IMG/VR virus record: IMGVR_UViG_3300004463_000618
Coordinates: 1-40,452 of that record
From: a virus
DNA: 40,452 nt
Reading direction: 5' to 3' (one strand)
This document shows positions 31,091 through 38,705 of this stretch, piece by piece (the stretch's first letter is position 1; each line of letters starts with the position of its first letter). The translations under genes were made by a program, and so were the position numbers. The notes under the pieces are model-generated. The model was given only the letters and a program-made list of their open reading frames with translations, did no database searches and was not told where the DNA came from.

Positions 31091-31254
31091 AAAGTCTCGT
31101 CCTCTTTAATGATTGCATCTAATCTTGTATAAATCGCTTGTAAATCTTTGTTTTTTGTTTCCTGGTACCTTTGTTTTACAAACTCCTTAATACCAAGAAT
31201 TTTATCAAAAAACTTAAGCAACTCAGGCGATGCCTTCTGTTTTTGTAAAGTCAT
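31087..31254 (-). CDS. Small helical protein (55 aa)
   Basis: A strong SD (AAGGAG) precedes ATG 31254. MTLQKQKASPELLKFFDKIL, GIKEFVKQRYQETKNKDLQA, IYTRLDAIIKEDETL reads as a soluble helical protein. Its stop overlaps the start of the exported protein (ATGA), so the two are coupled. It is the first gene after the scaffold terminator. The function is unknown. Confidence 0.6.
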   Translation of the reverse strand: MTLQKQKASPELLKFFDKILGIKEFVKQRYQETKNKDLQAIYTRLDAIIKEDETL

Positions 31255-31287
31255 AAAAGCTCCTTCTTGTCTTCATTCTTGAAATGC

Positions 31288-31321
31288 AAAAAAAAGCCAA
31301 GATCTATTGCTAGACCTTGGC
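31288..31321 (-). terminator. Terminator after the scaffold gene
   Basis: On the minus strand GCCAAGGTCTA-GCAA-TAGATCTTGGC forms an 11-bp stem with one mismatch and a GCAA tetraloop, followed by eight Ts. A promoter-like pair, TTGCTT (31377-31372) and TATACT (31354-31349) at 17-base spacing, lies just upstream, so a ~55-nt RNA could also be made here. Confidence 0.8.
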
Positions 31322-31382
31322 CAAACAAGTCAAGAGTGTTCATGGTATAGTATAATGCTTCAAAGATAAGAAAGCAAGCGCG

Positions 31383-32051
31383 TTAAATCCTTAACTTGCT
31401 CTTTAGCTCCTGCATCTTAGCGTAAGCACTCTTTTGCCCCGCAGGACTAAAGTCTCCAGCAGCTGCATAAGGAGGAGAACCAACGCTAGACGGTTGATAA
31501 TAAGGACTCCTGCGATTAGCATCGACCTTGTCCTGAATCGAAGATTGCTTCTGCTCCGGTTTATCAACACCTAATTGTTTTATGTTCTCATAGACGAGCT
31601 TCTGTCTCTCGAAGCCTTCAGGCATCCTAAGTATCGTTTCCGCCAGCTTGGGGGCTTTCTGTGCGAATTTCTCGGCATGCTGAAGCACGTCATAGAAGTC
31701 AGGGTTATTCTCTAACCACAACTCTTGCTTAACTTCCTCCTTAGCCCTCTGCTTCGCTATCTCCATAGCCTTCTGAATCTCACTTTGCGTAGCCTGATTA
31801 AACTTCGTTAGCTGCTTATTAAGCTTCTTCTTATCTACGTAAGGCTCATCATCCTTATCGTCGTCATCTTCCTGCGCCTTAACAGCATTCTTCTCCTGAA
31901 GCTCTCGCATGAGTCTTTCTGTCTCTGCTTTTTGTTGCTCTAGAGCACGTTGATACTTGGATTCCAATGCTCTAAAGTTTAATTCCTTATCCGATGGTTT
32001 GCTTTCTTGTGCCTGGTTCTGTGCCTGATTATCTTGAGGCGTAGCTGTCAT
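31383..32051 (-). CDS. Probable scaffolding protein
   Basis: The 222-residue protein is highly charged and helical: Gln/Asn-rich N-terminus, coiled coil (FRALESKYQRALEQQKAETE, RLMRELQEKNAV), an acidic patch (EDDDDKDDE), a central helical part (SEIQKAMEIAKQRAKEEVKQ, NNPDFYDVLQHAEKFAQKAP) and a basic C-terminal tip (KMQELKSKLRI). An acidic coiled-coil body plus a small basic C-terminal helix is the standard scaffold plan for binding coat protein. It lies between portal and capsid genes. I start at 32051 because TAAGGA fits it best. A strong terminator follows. Confidence 0.7.
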   Translation of the reverse strand: MTATPQDNQAQNQAQESKPSDKELNFRALESKYQRALEQQKAETERLMRELQEKNAVKAQEDDDDKDDEPYVDKKKLNKQLTKFNQATQSEIQKAMEIAKQRAKEEVKQELWLENNPDFYDVLQHAEKFAQKAPKLAETILRMPEGFERQKLVYENIKQLGVDKPEQKQSSIQDKVDANRRSPYYQPSSVGSPPYAAAGDFSPAGQKSAYAKMQELKSKLRI

Positions 32052-32089
32052 ATTCATCCTTACCCGTGACGCTGGGTTGCGTGTTGGAC

Positions 32090-32135
32090 TTAATTACATT
32101 AAAATTTAAAGTGCCTTTAATTACATTAAAATTTA
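32090..32135. repeat. 19-bp direct repeat between divergent scaffold and 177-aa genes
   Basis: TTAATTACATTAAAATTTA occurs at 32090-32108 and again, identical, at 32117-32135, a 27-base period. It lies in the divergent control region of the scaffold gene and the plus-strand gene at 32166. Tandem AT-rich boxes at such a place suggest regulator or polymerase binding sites. Confidence 0.6.
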
Positions 32136-32165
32136 TACTTTTGTTACACAAACCAAGGAAAAACT

Positions 32166-32699
32166 ATGAAAGTTAATCGCCATGAAACTCATGATCGCCT
32201 ACTCGTCTTTAAAAAACAATCAGAGTACATCTCTGAAGGCTGCGCCGAATGCATAGAAAATAGACCAGAAGAATTCAAGAACCATCCCTTCTACATCTTT
32301 GCACACTGCCGCACACATGAAAATGGTTATTCAAAGCGCCTTATCTGGGAACCAAGACTAACGAAGCCAAAATCTCAAACAAATAGCATGCTCTTTAGAG
32401 CCTATCCACCAAGCGATAAGGTAAAAATCATCTGGATGATCCCAGACAGAGAAATGTGGGAAGACTACGCAAAAAATACCATGCTCGAAAGTCAAGTAGT
32501 AACTAGAAGCGTCCAGGACTTTCAGTTCAACAGAGAACTTTTAGACGCCAGAGAAGATGATGACCTAGATGACGACCTCGTTCTTTCCATTCTTGCCGAA
32601 ATAGGACATAATGCTAGAATCAGAAAACAAAAAAAGACGTGGCTTGTTGAGTCAATGAAACAAGAAGATGCCGAAAAGAATGCTACGCCAAACCTCTAG
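32166..32699 (+). CDS. Conserved hypothetical protein on the opposite strand (177 aa)
   Basis: The SD is AAGGAAAAA. The sequence has SEYISEGCAECIENRPEEFK, PFYIFAHCRTHENGYSKRLI, then KVKIIWMIPDREMWEDYAKN and SQVVTRSVQDFQFNRELLDA, followed by an Asp-rich stretch and a basic end. The central KIIWMIPDREMWEDY motif looks like a folded conserved domain. I do not know a function. It stands alone on the plus strand among virion genes and converges with the 71-aa gene, overlapping it by 17 bases. That position suggests a moron-like, independently regulated gene. Confidence 0.65.
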   Translation: MKVNRHETHDRLLVFKKQSEYISEGCAECIENRPEEFKNHPFYIFAHCRTHENGYSKRLIWEPRLTKPKSQTNSMLFRAYPPSDKVKIIWMIPDREMWEDYAKNTMLESQVVTRSVQDFQFNRELLDAREDDDLDDDLVLSILAEIGHNARIRKQKKTWLVESMKQEDAEKNATPNL

Positions 32700-32898
32700 G
32701 CGGCGTCTTCATCTTCTTAGGCGAAGGAATAACCGTCCCAACACTATCGTCTCGCATACGACCAAATTTTGCACGTATCCCAGTGCCGTAATGATCGCCC
32801 ATGCCATACTTAGTATTCGCCGTATGTGCAAAGCGATTCTTACCAGGTTTCTTAGGATACTGCCTACTAGGCTCACCCGCTTGCTGCGCCTGTGCCAC
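32683..32898 (-). CDS. Small basic virion-type protein (71 aa)
   Basis: It starts with GTG at 32898 behind GAAGG. MAQAQQAGEPSRQYPKKPGK, NRFAHTANTKYGMGDHYGTG, IRAKFGRMRDDSVG is basic, Gly-rich and low in secondary structure. The next two genes encode small proteins of the same style. Together they look like minor capsid, cargo or DNA-associated proteins between portal and scaffold. No family is recognised. Confidence 0.6.
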   Translation of the reverse strand: MAQAQQAGEPSRQYPKKPGKNRFAHTANTKYGMGDHYGTGIRAKFGRMRDDSVGTVIPSPKKMKTPPRGLA

Positions 32899-32900
32899 GA

Positions 32901-33176
32901 TTAACCTTCATCCGTAATATCAATCTGATAAGATGGACCCCGATTAACGTAATCCACTTCCTGCGTATCCTTCTTTCTCCCCCAAGGAAGAGTATCAGCA
33001 CGCATGCTAGGATTGCCCTTATGACCTACAGGCTGCCTAAAACCAACACCATGATCATCGCCAGCCTCAACAAAACAACCCGACCTCTGATCATAGGGAG
33101 GCGCAGTAAAATCCCAGGGACCCTTCTGCTTCTTAGGAACCTTATCTTGGATAGGATCTTTAAAACCTGTTTTCAT
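32901..33176 (-). CDS. Small basic virion-type protein (91 aa)
   Basis: The SD is AAGGATAAAAC. MKTGFKDPIQDKVPKKQKGP, WDFTAPPYDQRSGCFVEAGD, DHGVGFRQPVGHKGNPSMRA, DTLPWGRKK is Pro/Gly/Lys-rich and extended, with a 'DDHGVG' segment reminiscent of 'GDHYGTG' in the next protein. Two bases separate them. It is probably a minor structural protein; this is inferred from place and composition. Confidence 0.6.
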   Translation of the reverse strand: MKTGFKDPIQDKVPKKQKGPWDFTAPPYDQRSGCFVEAGDDHGVGFRQPVGHKGNPSMRADTLPWGRKKDTQEVDYVNRGPSYQIDITDEG

Positions 33177-33188
33177 GTTTTATCCTTA

Positions 33189-33245
33189 TTAATAGAAAAG
33201 AGGAGTTTTTTTATCCTGGACTCCATACCAGGATCCTAAACCCAT
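33189..33245 (-). CDS. Possible 18-aa peptide in the packed small-gene row
   Basis: MGLGSWYGVQDKKTPLFY fits exactly into the gap between its neighbours, with ~20 and ~12 bases either side. The centre of the ORF is also an inverted repeat (ATCCTGG/CCAGGAT). No strong SD is visible. The aromatic Gly-Ser-Trp-Tyr-Gly start resembles the N-termini of small phage head proteins, but the length allows chance. Confidence 0.35.
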   Translation of the reverse strand: MGLGSWYGVQDKKTPLFY

Positions 33246-33265
33246 AACCAAAGGATCTCTAAAAA

Positions 33266-33490
33266 TCAATTACGATGCAAAGGCTTCTGAGGATGCGCCT
33301 TAACTTTCTTACCAGCCATAACTTGCTGTTCTCTAATCTTTTCTGTCGTATCTTCATAACTAGATAGCTCGCCAACGCCCTCAGCTGAGCTCTCCATCTT
33401 AACTTTATGTGGACCATCAGGAAATACCGAAGCCTTTCCTTTAGAACCAGCCCAAAAGCTATGATCATCAATTCTTTGTCCGCCTGCCAT
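33266..33490 (-). CDS. Small virion-type protein (74 aa)
   Basis: The SD GAGG precedes ATG 33490, directly after the methyltransferase stop. MAGGQRIDDHSFWAGSKGKA, SVFPDGPHKVKMESSAEGVG, ELSSYEDTTEKIREQQVMAG is soluble, with a basic C-terminus. 'DDHSFWAGSKGK' recalls proteins encoded next to portals in other phages. It may be a minor head protein. The function is unknown. Confidence 0.6.
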   Translation of the reverse strand: MAGGQRIDDHSFWAGSKGKASVFPDGPHKVKMESSAEGVGELSSYEDTTEKIREQQVMAGKKVKAHPQKPLHRN

Positions 33491-33492
33491 AA

Positions 33493-34557
33493 CTACCTCA
33501 TTTGAGCCACTCGAGGCTCTTGTTGATTTTCTTTAACTATATCATTTTTTTTAAATAAGTCTAGCTGATTTTCCTTTTTCACAAAGGCAACTCTTGATTT
33601 CGCAATTTCACAATATTCTTTTTCCTTTTCGATGCCAATGCACTCAATATTTAGTTCCTCGGCTGCAATTAAAGTGCTTCCAGAACCAGCAAAAGGATCG
33701 AGACAAATAGGATTACCGGGAGGAGCTAAGAGTTTGAGGATATATTTCATTAAAGCGATAGGTTTAACAGTTGGATGTTTATTATTTTCTCCACGCTCTC
33801 GACTTGAAGCCTTAGCGCAATAGAAAAAGCGAGAGGCTCCTCCAGAATTAGCCTGAAATTCGTTTATATTTGCATGAGCGTATTTTCCATAAACTTCATT
33901 TGTCTTTGGTTTCATTAATGGTTTATGTGCACCACTCTTCAAAACCCCTGTCATCTGATCCAATTGCTCCGCCGCTTCTTCGTCTAGAATTATGTTCGCA
34001 GGCCAGCGGCCTTTTATTGTCACATTTCCATCATTTCCATACCCACCTAATTTAAACACATCATTTTGTTTTCTTTGTCCGCTTCCTTTAGGAGTTTCTC
34101 CATTCGTTTCAATCCTACTTTCATCAATATTCAATCCAGCAACGCCCCATTTTTCAGCATTCTGAGCAAATGTGCCGTCTATAGGTTTCATTGCGAGTAT
34201 AATAGGTTCGTACGCTGGTTTAAGAGCAGTTCCGTAGCCATTAAGACCGAATTTATTGTGGCTTTTAGGAAAACCAGAACCATATAGATACATGATAACA
34301 TCACGAATCTCCCAGCCTGCTTGCTCTAATGCAACCATTAAATGATGATGCATACGAGAGCTACCAAATGCAGCAAGCATAGAACCAGGTTTACATACAC
34401 GTAAAGCCTCAATCCATATATCAATAGCAGGTATTTCTTTATCCCAATGCTTACCCATGAAATAAAGACCATAAGGCGGGTCTGTGACAATGAAATCAAT
34501 AGAATTATCAGCCATTTTGCGCATTTCTTCGAGACAATCACCATGAAGTATTGTCAT
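33493..34557 (-). CDS. DNA methyltransferase, beta-class (N4-C/N6-A type)
   Basis: Motif IV comes first: IDFIVTDPPYGLYFMGKHWD (DPPY, residues ~25-29). Motif I comes last: NPICLDPFAGSGSTLIAAEE (FxGxG, residues ~293-305). This is the order of the beta class of amino-methyltransferases that use S-adenosylmethionine. KHPTVKPIALMKYILKL is the usual conserved block before motif I. The region between (~100-240) should hold the target-recognition part. No restriction enzyme gene is nearby, so it is probably an orphan that protects phage DNA or marks it. It overlaps the portal stop by four bases (ATGA), an unusual place inside the head gene row. Confidence 0.9.
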   Translation of the reverse strand: MTILHGDCLEEMRKMADNSIDFIVTDPPYGLYFMGKHWDKEIPAIDIWIEALRVCKPGSMLAAFGSSRMHHHLMVALEQAGWEIRDVIMYLYGSGFPKSHNKFGLNGYGTALKPAYEPIILAMKPIDGTFAQNAEKWGVAGLNIDESRIETNGETPKGSGQRKQNDVFKLGGYGNDGNVTIKGRWPANIILDEEAAEQLDQMTGVLKSGAHKPLMKPKTNEVYGKYAHANINEFQANSGGASRFFYCAKASSRERGENNKHPTVKPIALMKYILKLLAPPGNPICLDPFAGSGSTLIAAEELNIECIGIEKEKEYCEIAKSRVAFVKKENQLDLFKKNDIVKENQQEPRVAQMR

Positions 34558-36659
34558 GCTATTTGCTGCCCCTGCTGCGGCCCCATGCCATTCATTATCT
34601 TCGTCATAAACTCATTAGAAGAAGCCTCTTTATAAGCCTGGTGCTTCTCCTCATCTTCTATATCCTTCTGATGATAATCAAAGGTCTGAATCTCAGCCGC
34701 TTTCAATGATGTTTCTATCTCCCCGTAACGTGCAATGACATCCATCATCTTCTCTAACGCCTCCATCTTGGCCTTAGTAGAAAGAGATCTGTTCTTACTT
34801 ATCTCTGAGATGCGCTCTTCTAGCAAACCTACATTACTTTCAAAGCGTCCATATCTCTCTTTAGCGCTAGCAATGTTATTGGCAGCCTTAGAATAGAGCT
34901 CCTTAAGCTTGGCATCCTCAACAGCATGCGCAAAGTTAGCCTGCTCCTGCTGCTGCGCCTGGGCCGCTTGCTCTTGTTGTTGCAGGAATGGTATAATCTC
35001 ACCTTTGCCAGTGATGTTGAGCTTAGGAATGATCATAGAAGGCGGAAACACTTCCCTCTGAAATGCTGCATTGATGTCCATCATGTTTTGCGCCTGTAGA
35101 TTCTGCTGCGTTGGCGTAAGATCACTTTCCTCTACTAGCGTCTGATACCTACTAAAGATCTTAGAATAAAAGTACGGCGAGGGATCTTCACCAATGAGAA
35201 GAGAAACTTTCTCTGCGTTCCAGTTATTTAGGCATACTTGCAATAATCTATCGCCAAGAAGTCTATCTGAGAAGTCCCACTGATCAAAGTACTTCTGAAA
35301 TACCATCAGATTAGCTGCCTGCTTAAGCATCATCGTCAAGCTACTTATCTGCTTGTCCGTCTGACCAGACCAATTCTCCATCTGAATGCCACTCGTCTCA
35401 TACATGAGCGTCTTCATCTGCTCGGCAAGAGCGAGGTCACTTTCAGGCACTGCAGAAGGAATAATCTTCTCAACGTCAGTCATCTCATAACCTTCGTTGA
35501 TAACAACATCCCAGCCTTGGCCAGATTTCTTTAGATTATCCTCATTAGCAACAGCCCCAGACTTACGCTTCCAACCCGCATTAATAGTAGCGGCGGCAAT
35601 ATCATTATTATTTATTACCTTAAAATTGAATAAGTATTGACTCGACCTCATAGTTCTAACTAGGCTACGCACGCGTAAATCATAATAATTGTTGTGAGGT
35701 TCATAGTTCCAGTAATAAGGAACAAAAGGACAACCAGAAAAACCTAAAGGATTATCGCCTTGAAACATAAGCTGATCATTCAAGACAACAGCTAACTTCC
35801 AAACAGGAACCTCAACAGAAACTTCCTCCATGTCCGGAATATTATAAAGAATCGCCTCCACGTCGGCATCTCGAGCCATGTCAAAAAACTGATTTCTTTT
35901 TTTACTATATAATTTCTTTCTCTTGGCTTGCCACTTATACCAAACATAAGAAAGCACCATGAGATCATTGCGAGCCATGTTGTAGTTTTCAGGAAGGAAA
36001 TAAAAAGACCCATAACGCTGCGGCGTTCCAGCCATAGGAGCAATAACCTCAAGCTTATCAGGAAACCTATTCTGCGCCTCTTTCTTACTAATATACTCCT
36101 GACACCAAACAAACTGAGCGTCGCTCATATCAGGGCTGCGAAAATAGGGATCTACAAGAAAGGAATTATACTCCCAAATCTTAAGCTTAAGATCACCCTG
36201 AGCAATATCCTCGCCATTATAATCAAGGTAAGGCTGCGCCAGAACCATGCCACTAATCGCCGACAACTCCTTAGCCTTCGACTTCTGCTCGTGAATGCCA
36301 CCAATGTTGCACGTATGCGTTATCAGCTTAGTATACTGGTCCGTCGTCTGATTATCACCGCCCTCCGAAGCCTGATACATGAAAGCCTTGCGATGCTGGC
36401 GCTCATAACCAGTAATCATATTAATCGGCTGCTGAACAATATTAAAATAATAATTATTCTGATTCGGCGTTACACCAGAATTAAAGTAATTATTAACAAA
36501 GTTCTGCGCACCCGCATAGAAAAGCGTATCAAAATTAGACTGCGTCCACCGCGACTGCTCTATAGGCTGAAATTTTGAATATAGGTTATCCAACCACTGG
36601 CGAACATTACCTTGATTGGGTTCTAAAGCACCACTCCAAGGAGGATAATAAAACGACAT
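34554..36659 (-). CDS. Portal protein (P22-type)
   Basis: The 701-residue protein resembles P22-like portals: N-terminal TQSNFDTLFYAGAQNFVNNY, then YYFNIVQQPINMITGYERQH, RKAFMYQ; a wing region with YNSFLVDPYFRSPDMSDAQF; a clip/stem core with RSLVRTMRSSQYLFNF; and a Gln/Ala-rich helical C-terminus (QQEQAAQAQQQEQANFAHAV). Portals form the dodecameric DNA channel where terminase docks. No SD is obvious before the ATG. Upstream (36660-36770) there is a palindrome ATACATGTAT at 36724 and a possible TTGATA/TATACA promoter with short spacing. The length suits a podovirus portal with barrel. Confidence 0.85.
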   Translation of the reverse strand: MSFYYPPWSGALEPNQGNVRQWLDNLYSKFQPIEQSRWTQSNFDTLFYAGAQNFVNNYFNSGVTPNQNNYYFNIVQQPINMITGYERQHRKAFMYQASEGGDNQTTDQYTKLITHTCNIGGIHEQKSKAKELSAISGMVLAQPYLDYNGEDIAQGDLKLKIWEYNSFLVDPYFRSPDMSDAQFVWCQEYISKKEAQNRFPDKLEVIAPMAGTPQRYGSFYFLPENYNMARNDLMVLSYVWYKWQAKRKKLYSKKRNQFFDMARDADVEAILYNIPDMEEVSVEVPVWKLAVVLNDQLMFQGDNPLGFSGCPFVPYYWNYEPHNNYYDLRVRSLVRTMRSSQYLFNFKVINNNDIAAATINAGWKRKSGAVANEDNLKKSGQGWDVVINEGYEMTDVEKIIPSAVPESDLALAEQMKTLMYETSGIQMENWSGQTDKQISSLTMMLKQAANLMVFQKYFDQWDFSDRLLGDRLLQVCLNNWNAEKVSLLIGEDPSPYFYSKIFSRYQTLVEESDLTPTQQNLQAQNMMDINAAFQREVFPPSMIIPKLNITGKGEIIPFLQQQEQAAQAQQQEQANFAHAVEDAKLKELYSKAANNIASAKERYGRFESNVGLLEERISEISKNRSLSTKAKMEALEKMMDVIARYGEIETSLKAAEIQTFDYHQKDIEDEEKHQAYKEASSNEFMTKIMNGMGPQQGQQIA

Positions 36660-36770
36660 GTATGCGCACTTGAATAAAGTTAATCGAAATCACAGAAAAT
36701 CTGCAACAGCACTTAACGATAGCATACATGTATACGATTAAATTTTAAATATCAATTGAAAGCGACGCTT

Positions 36771-37190
36771 TTACTCCAGTTCATAGTAGCGCGTTTCCTT
36801 CAAGATAAGCTTAGATTGCCTGTTTAACGCCGTGATAATTCGCAATTGATGTAACAACTCCTCTTTATCAACTTTTGATTTGATGCTATCCACATTCGTG
36901 TTTTCAAGCGTCCTCTGCGTCCTTAACTTCTTCCTAATAGCCGACTTAATCCGCTGCTTTGCAACGTAAGGATTATATTCCGGCGGCAAGATATAAAGAT
37001 TAAAGTCAACAATCTTACAAAAAAAACCCTCTTCCTCGACCTTTTCCTTGAGCGCTAAAACAGGACCAAGATACTCCCAAGACTCAAATTTAGTACTGCC
37101 AATAAGATCAGAAAGTAAGCCATTGTCAACAATATGGCCACCCTTGATCTCACCCTTCTCTTTAAGAATCTTGTACAAATTTACAGACAT
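36771..37190 (-). CDS. Hypothetical protein (139 aa)
   Basis: The SD is AAGGGG. MSVNLYKILKEKGEIKGGHI, then FCKIVDFNLYILPPEYNPYV, then a basic helical C-terminal half (KQRIKSAIRKKLRTQRTLEN; LRIITALNRQSKLILKETRY). The N-terminal part may be a small alpha/beta domain. It lies between the G-depleted repeat tract and the portal gene in the packaging region. It could relate to DNA packaging or repair, but no motif shows this. Confidence 0.6.
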   Translation of the reverse strand: MSVNLYKILKEKGEIKGGHIVDNGLLSDLIGSTKFESWEYLGPVLALKEKVEEEGFFCKIVDFNLYILPPEYNPYVAKQRIKSAIRKKLRTQRTLENTNVDSIKSKVDKEELLHQLRIITALNRQSKLILKETRYYELE

Positions 37191-37694
37191 AAAGACCCCT
37201 TAATAAACAAAACTTAACCCAACACAAAACAACGCACCTGAACACAACCCATTCCACCAGAACACAAATCAACTCAACATAACTAAACTTATCTCAGCTC
37301 AGCCAAGCGCACCAGATAAAACCTCAACATGACGGAACATAACGTAGTTAATAAACTTTCTCCAACTCCAAGTAACATAACATAACCTAACCCAACCCAC
37401 CGCAGATCAACCGAACAAAACTCAACCGAACTAAACAGAACTTAACTTAACCAATTCCATCACAACTCAACACAGGTAATAAACCTTTCTCAAATTCCAC
37501 TAATTAAAAAAACCTAACACAACATAACATATCACAACAGAACAAAGTTATTAAACTTTCTCCAACTCCACTTAATATAACTTAACGCAAAGAAACCCAA
37601 CATAACACATCTCAACTGAACCGAACTTACACGAACATAGCGGAACATAACTTAAACCAATTCCATCACAACTCAACACAGTTAACGCAATTTC
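37191..37694. repeat. G-depleted AAC-rich iteron-like repeat tract (504 bp)
   Basis: No gene. The plus strand is nearly all A, C and T, with about one base in fifteen G. It is made of loose 5-base steps such as AACAT, AACCC and TCAAC. Boxes of the type AGTTAATAAACTTTCTCCAA occur at 37346 and 37546 (25 bases, one mismatch, exactly 200 apart), with weaker copies at 37475 and 37680. CCAATTCCATCACAACTCAA (25 bases identical) recurs at 37451 and 37657. AGCGGAACATAACTTAAA at 37639 recurs at 38433. This could be an origin, a packaging site or an RNA spacer. Confidence 0.7.
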
Positions 37695-38315
37695 TCACGT
37701 TAAACGCTTAAACTCCTCAACTCTAAAAGTACCATAGTTTCCTGTCGCTAATCCAGGACGCAGCTCACATAACCCATACTCATAACCCGCAGTATCCAGG
37801 ATCATTTGCATATCTCGCTCAGGAAGTAACTCCGTATCTAATAAGAAACCAAACTTCACCTCCCAACGATGAAAGATAGGCCGCGTTCTCATGACCTTAG
37901 ACATATTAACAACAATACTCTCCCTATGAACATATATCTTTGCACCCTGACTTTCCTCATCATAGAGCGATTGAGGGTTTTTTCCTTTATATGGAATAAG
38001 AGGATAGCCTAGAGCTTCATCTAAAATAACAGCCTTCGTTTGCTTGCCCTTCTTATACTTCTTAGCCGCCGCCTTAATGCAACCAAGCAGGCACTTAGAT
38101 GGCATATAAACACCGAGATTCTCGTTATAATACAAAGCCGCCTCAAATTCTATCCTGGCCATAGCCAGATGATGCTCATCAGTCTTCTTTCGAATACAAG
38201 TAATCTCCTTCATTTGCTTAGATATAGGCAAAAGAGGATCGCACAAAGTATCGTTGTGCATAATAAGAGGTGTAACGCCTTTGATATAGACAGAATATTT
38301 CTTAACATTGTTCAT
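37695..38315 (-). CDS. Conserved phage protein with RAMP-like features (206 aa)
   Basis: The pattern YSVYIKGVTPLIMHNDTLCD at the start, KEITCIRKKTDEHHLAMARI, EFEAALYYNENLGVYMPSKC, and the end YGLCELRPGLATGNYGTFRV belong to a protein type I have seen in many phages without assigned function. 'TPL-x-MH' then a helix and a Gly-rich turn near the C-terminus resembles ferredoxin-like RNA-binding (RAMP/Cas7-like) folds. That resemblance is only by eye. It is flanked on both sides by the G-depleted repeat tracts, so binding of those repeats or their RNA is a possibility. Confidence 0.6.
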   Translation of the reverse strand: MNNVKKYSVYIKGVTPLIMHNDTLCDPLLPISKQMKEITCIRKKTDEHHLAMARIEFEAALYYNENLGVYMPSKCLLGCIKAAAKKYKKGKQTKAVILDEALGYPLIPYKGKNPQSLYDEESQGAKIYVHRESIVVNMSKVMRTRPIFHRWEVKFGFLLDTELLPERDMQMILDTAGYEYGLCELRPGLATGNYGTFRVEEFKRLT

Positions 38316-38458
38316 AGCCTTCCTTTAATTAAAAACAACAAAACCAAACATAACCCAACGCAATCCAAAAAAAACAAAACCAAACCAAACCCAAAAAAAC
38401 GCAACACAAATCAACATAACTGACACTAACAAAGCGGAACATAACTTAAATCCAAGAC
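38316..38458. repeat. Second G-depleted AAC/CAA-rich tract
   Basis: Between the 206-aa gene and the terL tail copy the plus strand reads as ACCAAACATAACCCAACGCA and CAAAACCAAACCAAACCCAA runs, with very few G. It shares the exact 18-mer AGCGGAACATAACTTAAA (38433-38450) with the longer tract. On the transcribed minus strand it is GT-rich. The SD of the 206-aa gene (AAGGAAGGC) lies at its edge. Confidence 0.65.
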
Positions 38459-38488
38459 CTAGAATCTGCGAGGCATAGGATTAAATCT
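38459..38488 (-). pseudogene. Orphan, synonymously recoded copy of the terL 3' end
   Basis: In frame directly after the stop of the 71-aa gene, ten codons encode RFNPMPRRF and a stop (TAG). These are exactly the last nine residues of the large terminase encoded at 38706-38735. Eight of thirty bases differ, and every difference is synonymous. This looks like the original terL 3' end, displaced by an insertion that brought a recoded replacement end. Confidence 0.75.
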
Positions 38489-38704
38489 TTATTCACCTCG
38501 TGATTTAGCTAACTCTATACGTAAAAAATTTAAATACGCTCCTAGATTTCTGTGGATTGTAAGCGACTCAAATAATTCGGAAGATATATCGATAGCAACC
38601 TCTTTAGATAGAACTTCCATTTCTTTTTTAAAGTTTTCATAAACATTTATCATGTTTTTAACTTTATTCAATCTGTTTTTTATATTTTCAGTTTCATTTT
38701 CCAC
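38489..38704 (-). CDS. Small inserted helical protein at the terL 3' end (71 aa)
   Basis: It starts with GTG at 38704, eight bases after GAGGAGA, which lies inside the last terL codons. A longer frame to 38764 only reads terL in another phase. MENETENIKNRLNKVKNMIN, VYENFKKEMEVLSKEVAIDI, SSELFESLTIHRNLGAYLNF, LRIELAKSRGE is a helical, charged, coiled-coil-like protein. It has no nuclease motif. Because the terL end is duplicated on both sides, the gene seems to be carried by a small insertion of ~250 bp. Confidence 0.65.
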   Translation of the reverse strand: MENETENIKNRLNKVKNMINVYENFKKEMEVLSKEVAIDISSELFESLTIHRNLGAYLNFLRIELAKSRGE

Positions 38705-38705
38705 A

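Noticed and set aside
31288-31342. 30-codon frame MNTLDLFGQGLAIDLGFFLH running through the terminator
   Set aside because: No SD, and it consists mainly of the terminator hairpin and T run.
37191-37694. CRISPR array
   Set aside because: Repeats are degenerate, spacing is irregular (about 130, 70, 200), no regular 20-40-bp unique spacers and no cas genes are seen.
38040-38423. 127-codon plus-strand frame ending in KTKPNPKKRNTNQHN-like sequence
   Set aside because: It is antisense to the 206-aa gene and its tail only translates the AAC-rich tract.
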